In this document: piece by piece, positions 59,523-64,000 of the stretch | Position numbering within the stretch: position 1 is the stretch's first letter | How the letters are laid out: each line of letters begins with the position of its first letter | From: Shimia_B sp038527375 | GTDB taxonomy: Bacteria; Pseudomonadota; Alphaproteobacteria; Rhodobacterales; Rhodobacteraceae | Reading direction: 5' to 3' | Length of the DNA stretch: 64,000 nt | NCBI GenBank assembly: GCA_038527375.1 | Contig: JBCBFU010000008.1 | Location: forward strand, 13,539 to 77,538 | The notes under the pieces: generated by a model | Seen by the model: the letters and a program-made list of their open reading frames with translations, nothing else | What the model was told of the DNA's origin: nothing | Databases searched by the model: none | Position numbers and translations under genes: made by a program

Positions 59523-59713
59523 CTCGGGCAAACCTTTCGGTTGGTCAAACGGCATACGGGGCCAGACGCAGCGCGTGGCCCCAAGTGCGGGGGATATGGG
59601 CCAGTCTGACCTAAGATGCAAGCCGCAGTCAGGTGTTTGCAGTCAGGTGATTGTGGGCCGGCGTTTGCGCGGGATGTTTGCACGGGCTCGCGCAAGACGG
59701 CATAGCTGGCCCT

Positions 59714-60430
59714 ATGCCCAAAGGCTCAAACATACGCCGTCTTGCCGGTGACCCGGGGATCGAGGTCGAATTGCGCCGCTCTGCACGGGCGCGTCGCATC
59801 ACCTTGCGCGTATCGCGGCGGGACGGGCGCGTGACGCTGACCTTGCCGACCTTTGTGCCGGAACGCGAAGCCATGGATTTCGCCGCCTCCCGCGCTGACT
59901 GGGTCCGGGGGCAATTGGCACAGGTGGTCGCTCCGCACAGGCTGGGGATCGGGGACACCGTGCCGGTAGATGGGCAGGATCACAGGATCGAGGTCGCGCA
60001 ATCGGGGCGTACCGCACAGCTTGGCGACGGTGTGTTGATGGTGCCGCCGCGGGCGCGGGACCGGATCGGTCCTGCGGTGGCGGCCTATTTCAAGACCCGG
60101 GCGCGGGACCGGTTGGTCGCCGCCTCGGACCACTACGCAGCCCAACTTGGCCGCGGGTATGGGCGCGTGAGCCTGCGGGACACGCGATCCCGGTGGGGGT
60201 CCTGTTCGTCCGAGGGCAACCTGATGTATTCTTGGCGCCTCGCCATGGCCCCGGTCGCGGTGCAGAATTACGTTGCCGCCCATGAGGTCGCGCATCTGGT
60301 CGAGATGAACCACTCCGATCGCTTCTGGCGGGTCGTGGCTGGCCTCATGCCGGATTACCAGACACATCGAAACTGGCTCAGGTCCCATGGCGGTGCGCTG
60401 CAAGCCATTGATTTTGGCAGCGACAGTTGA
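59714..60430 (+). CDS. YgjP-like (DUF45) zinc metalloprotease
   Basis: 238 residues from the ATG at 59714; the longer upstream frame is rejected. The zinc site AAHEVAHLVEMNHSDRFW contains HExxH, and RDTRSRWGSCSSEGNLMYSW is the family block before it. The N-terminal half is a beta-rich region (RRITLRVSRRDGRVTLTLP). It is cytosolic, with no signal peptide. YgjP-type proteins are found throughout bacteria; their substrates are largely unknown. It is followed 54 bases downstream by the GntR gene. Confidence 0.9.
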   Translation: MPKGSNIRRLAGDPGIEVELRRSARARRITLRVSRRDGRVTLTLPTFVPEREAMDFAASRADWVRGQLAQVVAPHRLGIGDTVPVDGQDHRIEVAQSGRTAQLGDGVLMVPPRARDRIGPAVAAYFKTRARDRLVAASDHYAAQLGRGYGRVSLRDTRSRWGSCSSEGNLMYSWRLAMAPVAVQNYVAAHEVAHLVEMNHSDRFWRVVAGLMPDYQTHRNWLRSHGGALQAIDFGSDS

Positions 60431-60484
60431 TCGCCCTTGGCGTGATGCATTGACGCTGGTTCAGCCTGTGATCACAGTGCCGCC

Positions 60485-61135
60485 ATGCTGATCCAATCCA
60501 AATCCGACCTGCCCGGAGCCTCGGCCCATGACCGCGTCTACCGCGCCTTGCGCACCCGCATCATGCACGGCGAATTGGAGCCCGGCGCGGCCTTGACGCT
60601 GCGCGGCATCGGCAAGGAATTCGACGTCTCCATGACGCCCGCGCGCGAGGCATTGCGCCGCCTGACGGCAGAGGGCGCGTTGTCCATGTCGGCCTCGGGG
60701 CGGGTGACGACGCCGGAGCTCTCCAATGAACGGATCGAGGAGTTGGCGGCCCTGCGCGCGCTGATCGAAACAGAGCTGGCCAGCCGGGCCTTGCCGCGTG
60801 CGCACCTCGCCCTGATCGAGCGGTTGCAGACCATCAACAACTCGGTGTCCGTGATGATCTCGCGCAAGGATGCGGTGGGCTATATCCGCACCAATCTGGA
60901 GTTTCACCGCACGCTTTACCTGCGCGCGCAGGCCCCCGCGATGCTGGCGATGGCCGAAACGGTCTGGCTTCAGTTGGGGCCGACGATGCGGTCGCTCTAT
61001 GGCAAGCTCAGGCGCACCGATGGGCCGGTGCAGCACAAGATGATTCTCGCTGCGTTGAAGGCCGGGGACGAGCCGGGCTTGCGGCTTGCCGTGCGCACGG
61101 ATGTAACCCAAGGACTGCGCCTTTTGGCCAGCTGA
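60485..61135 (+). CDS. GntR/FadR-type transcriptional regulator
   Basis: 216 residues. The winged-helix domain at the N terminus (VYRALRTRIMHGELEPGAAL, RGIGKEFDVSMTPAREALRR) is typical of GntR, and the helical ligand-binding C-terminal domain (FHRTLYLRAQAPAMLAMAE, with conserved Asp/His metal-binding pattern partly present) is of the FCD type. Targets are unknown. It is convergent with lpd and divergent from nothing nearby. It could act on the glc promoter repeats, but no evidence beyond half-site type supports this. Confidence 0.9.
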   Translation: MLIQSKSDLPGASAHDRVYRALRTRIMHGELEPGAALTLRGIGKEFDVSMTPAREALRRLTAEGALSMSASGRVTTPELSNERIEELAALRALIETELASRALPRAHLALIERLQTINNSVSVMISRKDAVGYIRTNLEFHRTLYLRAQAPAMLAMAETVWLQLGPTMRSLYGKLRRTDGPVQHKMILAALKAGDEPGLRLAVRTDVTQGLRLLAS

Positions 61136-61161
61136 CCTCCCGCGCCATCAGGCGCGAGAGG
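61136..61161. terminator. Bidirectional terminator hairpin between gntR and lpd
   Basis: CCTC-C-CGCGCC (61136-61146) pairs with GGCGCG-A-GAGG (61151-61161) around an ATCA loop, 10 base pairs with one mismatch. It sits between the two convergent genes. Confidence 0.65.
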
Positions 61162-61177
61162 CTTGATTTCAAACGCT

Positions 61178-62566
61178 TTAGCTGTGGATCGGCCCGTCAC
61201 CACAGGCGAGCGCGGCTTCGCGCACGGCCTCCGAGTATGTGGGGTGCGCATGGCACGTCCGGGCGAGGTCCTCGGCAGCCGCACCGAACTCCATCGCGAC
61301 ACAGATCTCGTGGATCAGATCGCCGGCCATTGGCCCGATGATATGCGCGCCTAGGATGCGGTCGGTGTCCTTGTCCGCGAGGATCTTTACAAAGCCCTCG
61401 GCAGCGAAGTTCGCGCGCGCGCGACCGTTGCCCATGAAGGAGAATTTGCCGACTTTGTAGGCGTGGCCGGCCTCCTTCAACTGTTCCTCGCTCTGGCCCA
61501 CATTGGCGACCTCGGGGTGGGTGTAAATCACGCCGGGGATGACGCCGTAATTCACATGCGGATGCTGGCCTGCGATGCCTTCGGCGACGGCCATGCCTTC
61601 GTCTTCGGCCTTGTGGGCGAGCATCGGTCCCGCGATGGCGTCCCCGATGGCGTAGATACCCGGGACGTTGGTCGCGTAATGGTCGTTCACCTCGATCTGG
61701 CCGCGCTGGGACAGGGTGACGCCCAACGCGTCGAGGCCCAGCCCATCGGTGTAGGGTTTGCGGCCCGTGGCGACGAGGACGACGTCCGCATCGACAGTGT
61801 GTTCGCTGTCATCCTTGCGGAGTTTGTAGGTGACTTTGGCCTTGGTTTTGGAGGTCTCGACGCCTTGGACGGCGGCGCCCAGGGTGAAGGAAAGTCCCTG
61901 TTTTGTCAGGATTTTCTGGAAGTTGCGCGCCACTTCGGCATCCATGCCGGGGGTGATGGCGTCGAGGAATTCGATCACCTCGACCTCAGCGCCCAGACGG
62001 GCATAGACGGACCCAAGCTCGAGCCCGATCACGCCTGCGCCGATGACGACCAGTTTCTTGGGGATCTTGCCCAGTTCGAGCGCGCCGGTCGACGTCACGA
62101 CGATTTTCTCGTCGATCTCGATCCCCGGCAGGGCCGAGGCCTCGGACCCCGTGGCGATGATGATGTGCTTGGCCTCGTGGACCTCATCCCCCACCTTGAC
62201 CTTGCCGGCCTCGGGGATCGATCCCCAGCCCTTGAGCCAGTCGATCTTGTTCTTTTTGAACAGGAATTCAACGCCTTGGGTGTTCTGGCCGATGACGCCG
62301 TCCTTGTAGGCCAGCATCTGCTTCCAGTCGACGGACGGGCTTTTGCCCTTGAGGCCCATCTCGGCGAAGTTGTGTTCGGCTTCGTGCAATTGGTGGGACG
62401 CGTGGAGCAGCGCCTTGGAGGGGATGCAGCCCACGTTCAGGCAGGTGCCGCCCAAGGTTTCGCGCCCTTCGACGCAGGCGGTTTTGAGGCCAAGCTGGGC
62501 GCAGCGGATCGCGCAGACATAACCGCCGGGGCCGGAGCCGATTACGATGACGTCATAGGAAGCCAT
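61178..62566 (-). CDS. lpd: Dihydrolipoyl dehydrogenase (E3)
   Basis: 462 residues. The FAD motif GSGPGGYVCAIRCAQLG, the redox-active disulfide Cys42/Cys47 in GGTCLNVGCIPSK, the NAD motif VIGAGVIGLELGSVYARLG and the C-terminal active-site CHAHPTYSEAVRE are all intact. It reoxidises dihydrolipoamide of 2-oxoacid dehydrogenase complexes. With the odhB remnant at the right edge it forms the usual suc operon tail (odhB, small genes, lpd). Four 11-bp repeats and a family 2 hairpin lie in the 250 bases upstream. Confidence 0.97.
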   Translation of the reverse strand: MASYDVIVIGSGPGGYVCAIRCAQLGLKTACVEGRETLGGTCLNVGCIPSKALLHASHQLHEAEHNFAEMGLKGKSPSVDWKQMLAYKDGVIGQNTQGVEFLFKKNKIDWLKGWGSIPEAGKVKVGDEVHEAKHIIIATGSEASALPGIEIDEKIVVTSTGALELGKIPKKLVVIGAGVIGLELGSVYARLGAEVEVIEFLDAITPGMDAEVARNFQKILTKQGLSFTLGAAVQGVETSKTKAKVTYKLRKDDSEHTVDADVVLVATGRKPYTDGLGLDALGVTLSQRGQIEVNDHYATNVPGIYAIGDAIAGPMLAHKAEDEGMAVAEGIAGQHPHVNYGVIPGVIYTHPEVANVGQSEEQLKEAGHAYKVGKFSFMGNGRARANFAAEGFVKILADKDTDRILGAHIIGPMAGDLIHEICVAMEFGAAAEDLARTCHAHPTYSEAVREAALACGDGPIHS

Positions 62567-62598
62567 GGGATGTCCTTATGGTTTGTGGGGTGGTTTTT

Positions 62599-62660
62599 GG
62601 GGCGCTGCCCCCGACGCCCGATGGGCGTCTCCCCCGGGATATTTGGGGCCAGAAGAAGGG
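62599..62660. repeat. Dispersed hairpin repeat, family 2 copy B
   Basis: Starts with GGGGCGCTGCC as at 25164, then a 7-bp stem GACGCCC (62613-62619) and GGGCGTC (62623-62629) with a 3-base loop, then CTCCCCCGGGATATTTGGGG and a GGGG run. The flanks match copy A while the stem is different but still perfectly paired. It lies 33-94 bases upstream of the lpd start. Confidence 0.65.
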
Positions 62661-62704
62661 GTGAGTCGGGATGCTGGATCGGGCGTTTTGGGGTGGGGCA
62701 CAAT

Positions 62705-62748
62705 CGGTACACCGGGCGTACACATTGCGTACACCGGGCGTACATACC
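62705..62748. repeat. Four tandem 11-bp repeats upstream of lpd
   Basis: Units begin at 62705, 62716, 62727 and 62738. Units two to four share GCGTACA and unit one reads CGGTACA. GTACACCGGGCGTACA occurs twice (62707-62722 and 62729-62744). An exact one-turn period suggests a regulator or nucleoid-protein binding array between the MAPEG gene and lpd, about 140-180 bases upstream of the lpd start. Confidence 0.75.
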
Positions 62749-62816
62749 CGGTTTTTGCACAGTTACGGGGCCATGGTGCGGCAGCGCACCCTCCAGCGAT
62801 ATGTTGAGATTTCGTG

Positions 62817-63227
62817 TCACAGGAGCGCGGCCACGAGCATGAGGACGGTCGCGGTGAAACCCGTGAACCAGATGAGCGAGCGCCAGGGGGTGAGGCCAAA
62901 GTAGTAGGCCGGGATGTAGGCCACGCGGGCCGCGAGGTAGGTATAGGCACACGCCGCCGTGAAGCCGCTGGATTGGCCGGATGTGTGGATGACGAGGGCG
63001 GCGATCGAGAAGAGGATCAGCCCTTCGAAATGGTTGTTGAACGCGCGGAAGAGGCGGGCGGGTTTGTCCGAGAGTTGGGATTCCAGCGGGCCGCCGAGGC
63101 GGGATTGGTCGCGGGGGGACAGGGTCTTGGCCGGGCCGAGGTCGAGGTTGGCCGCGACGGACATGAGGCCGAATTGCGCGACTTGGAGGAGGGCGGCGAG
63201 GGTGAGGGCGGTGAGTTCGGGGGTCAT
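62817..63227 (-). CDS. MAPEG-family membrane protein
   Basis: 136 residues from the ATG at 63227; the longer frame lacks a suitable start. Four hydrophobic helices are visible (about 5-22, 60-78, 88-104 and 114-135), with NNHFEGLILFSIAALVIHT and the RVAYIPAYYFGLTPWRSLIW motif typical of MAPEG (YrhJ-type). Glutathione or lipid-related activity is known for some members, but bacterial ones are mostly uncharacterised. It overlaps the upstream small membrane gene (ATGA) and lies within the suc operon. Confidence 0.85.
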   Translation of the reverse strand: MTPELTALTLAALLQVAQFGLMSVAANLDLGPAKTLSPRDQSRLGGPLESQLSDKPARLFRAFNNHFEGLILFSIAALVIHTSGQSSGFTAACAYTYLAARVAYIPAYYFGLTPWRSLIWFTGFTATVLMLVAALL

Positions 63228-63604
63228 TTGGGGCGCTCTAAGCGAATGCCTACAACAAGTGAAATACACGCAACTAAAAACGGCACCGCCCATTTCAGAT
63301 CGTCGACCCCATATTCGTCAAACCCGAAATCGACAGCGCTCCAGAACCCGGTAAACGAAAAGAGGCCGCAAGCTGTTGCGACGACAGTCTTGTTCCAGCG
63401 GATCAGTACTATCATTGCAGCGATTGTTAGCGTGGATAGGCCTGAATATCGAAACTCATGTCTGATGATGTACCAATCTCCCCAAGACCACCAAAGCGTA
63501 TGCAGCCACTGATAGACCGGCTCCACTAGGTTGGCGGACAGAGCTGAAATCGCAATCCATGTTGAAATCCGCACCAGTCGGGCTTGTGTGTTTGGTTGCT
63601 TCAT
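63224..63604 (-). CDS. Small membrane protein of unknown function, lower GC than neighbours
   Basis: 126 residues with three or four hydrophobic helices (about 10-30, 55-72, 75-92 and 105-121). Base composition looks clearly more AT-rich than neighbouring genes, which may mean later acquisition. It overlaps the MAPEG gene by 4 bases and so is translated with it. I do not recognise a family. It is preceded by a 304-base intergenic stretch holding a family 1 hairpin repeat. Confidence 0.65.
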   Translation of the reverse strand: MKQPNTQARLVRISTWIAISALSANLVEPVYQWLHTLWWSWGDWYIIRHEFRYSGLSTLTIAAMIVLIRWNKTVVATACGLFSFTGFWSAVDFGFDEYGVDDLKWAVPFLVACISLVVGIRLERPK

Positions 63605-63908
63605 CTGCTAGGCACCCGACCGTTGATGCGCGCTGAGCAAGCTAGTTGTGCCAACGGCATTTCTCGCGTGAGGTAGGAGTCGGGGCTCAGTCGGAGCCGT
63701 GGTGAGACGTGGAGAGTGGCCCCGCATCAACTCTGGGACGTGTGCAAACGCCATTCTGATATGAGGTACTAAGATACGCATCCCGCTAACCCCGCCCGGC
63801 AGAGCCGGGCAGCCCCCGACCCTCCACACGGGAGGGGGCTTCACCCCCACCCAGGGTCGGGGGCTGCCCTATGTTGGTGAGACGTGGCATCGCGCGGGGC
63901 TCGGTCCC
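63605..63908. other. Intergenic stretch between odhB and the small membrane gene
   Basis: 304 bases. It contains the family 1 repeat copy B (63794-63870). In the remaining 63605-63793 I see no open frame with a ribosome-binding site, no tRNA and no clear terminator. Confidence 0.6.
63794..63870. repeat. Dispersed hairpin repeat, family 1 copy B
   Basis: GCCCGGC (63794-63800) pairs with GCCGGGC (63804-63810). Then GGGCAGCCCCCGACCCT (63807-63823) pairs perfectly with its complement (63853-63869), 17 base pairs, with an inner GGGGG-CTTCA-CCCCC hairpin in the loop. Same layout and partly identical sequence as copy A at 19034-19123. Confidence 0.75.
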
Positions 63909-64000
63909 TTACAAATCCATCAACAACCGGCGCGGATCTTCGAGCGCCTCTTTCACGCGAACGAGGATCGTCGACGGCAAAGGCGCCGTGACGTTCCTCG
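63909..64000 (-). CDS. odhB: 3' end of 2-oxoglutarate dehydrogenase E2 (OdhB), apparently rearranged
   Basis: Minus-strand reading from about 63963 to the stop at 63909-63911 gives VRVKEALEDPRRLLMDL, the E2 C terminus. The residues expected immediately before, RIVDGKGAVTFL (E2 active-site block), are encoded on the plus strand at 63964-63999 instead. So the preceding segment is inverted relative to the C-terminal piece, or the sequence folds back here. CGAGGA (63962-63967) and TCCTCG (63995-64000) flank the segment as a 6-bp inverted repeat. The gene continues off the right edge. Confidence 0.75.
   Translation of the reverse strand, partial: RNVTAPLPSTILVRVKEALEDPRRLLMDL

Noticed and set aside
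62705..62748. The 11-bp repeats as a CRISPR array
   Set aside because: There are no spacers and no cas genes; the repeats are contiguous and short.

Overview
The window is high-GC DNA from an alphaproteobacterium, most likely a marine Rhodobacteraceae (roseobacter-type) chromosome. The evidence is the gene set (DUF1285, FYDLN-acid protein, GlcDEF, a bacterial ALDH16, suc-operon order odhB-...-lpd, TRAP transporter with DctBD) and tightly packed operons with ATGA/TGATG overlaps. No prophage, insertion sequence, CRISPR array or rRNA is visible. There is one tRNA, Ala(GGC).

Layout. 1-7.5 kb: a DUF1285 gene faces a four-gene MoxR/DUF58/BatA-DUF4159/VWA-like membrane operon. 7.5-8.6 kb: a small periplasmic protein and a DUF599 membrane protein. 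8.6-12.7 kb: the glcDEF glycolate oxidase operon with AATTGGT/ACCAATT operator-like repeats at its promoter. 12.7-17.7 kb: a trypsin-like protease, a small heat-shock gene with an apparent RpoH promoter and ROSE-like RNA thermometer, gabD, and a three-gene peptidase/unknown/SDR operon. 17.9-25.2 kb: an eight-gene operon of unknown function (coiled-coil protein, unknown protein, AAA ATPase, four small membrane proteins including a DUF1523 protein, and a large unknown protein). 25.2-29.4 kb: ALDH16, a frameshifted deoC and rpe. 29.4-31.3 kb: an OmpR-type two-component system. 31.5-40.3 kb: a 1333-residue Ig-repeat adhesin followed by its probable type I secretion system (OMF lipoprotein, ABC, HlyD). 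40.3-42.6 kb: an aminoglycoside-phosphotransferase-fold protein and an acyl-CoA dehydrogenase. 42.6-49.8 kb: a surface polysaccharide cluster (glycosyltransferases, sulfotransferase-like protein, KpsT/KpsE/KpsM-type exporter). 49.8-52.5 kb: an RTX protein. 52.6-58.9 kb: a TRAP transporter with its DctD/DctB regulators. 59-64 kb: tRNA-Ala, FYDLN protein, YgjP-type metalloprotease, GntR regulator, lpd, MAPEG protein, a small membrane protein and the 3' end of odhB.

How it works together. Two stretches (31-40 kb and 42-52 kb) deal with the cell surface: a cell-attached adhesin, a capsule-type polysaccharide and an RTX protein. The metabolic genes are typical of a marine heterotroph using glycolate, organic acids (TRAP) and deoxynucleosides, with TCA-cycle E2/E3 genes at the right edge.

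Most worth a second look: the uncharacterised AAA operon at 17.9-25.2 kb; a fold-back or micro-inversion inside odhB at the last 40 bases; a deoC frameshift at a 26-bp palindrome; two dispersed hairpin repeat families; four 11-bp tandem repeats upstream of lpd; a DctD-type regulator without GAFTGA; and the ROSE-like thermometer.
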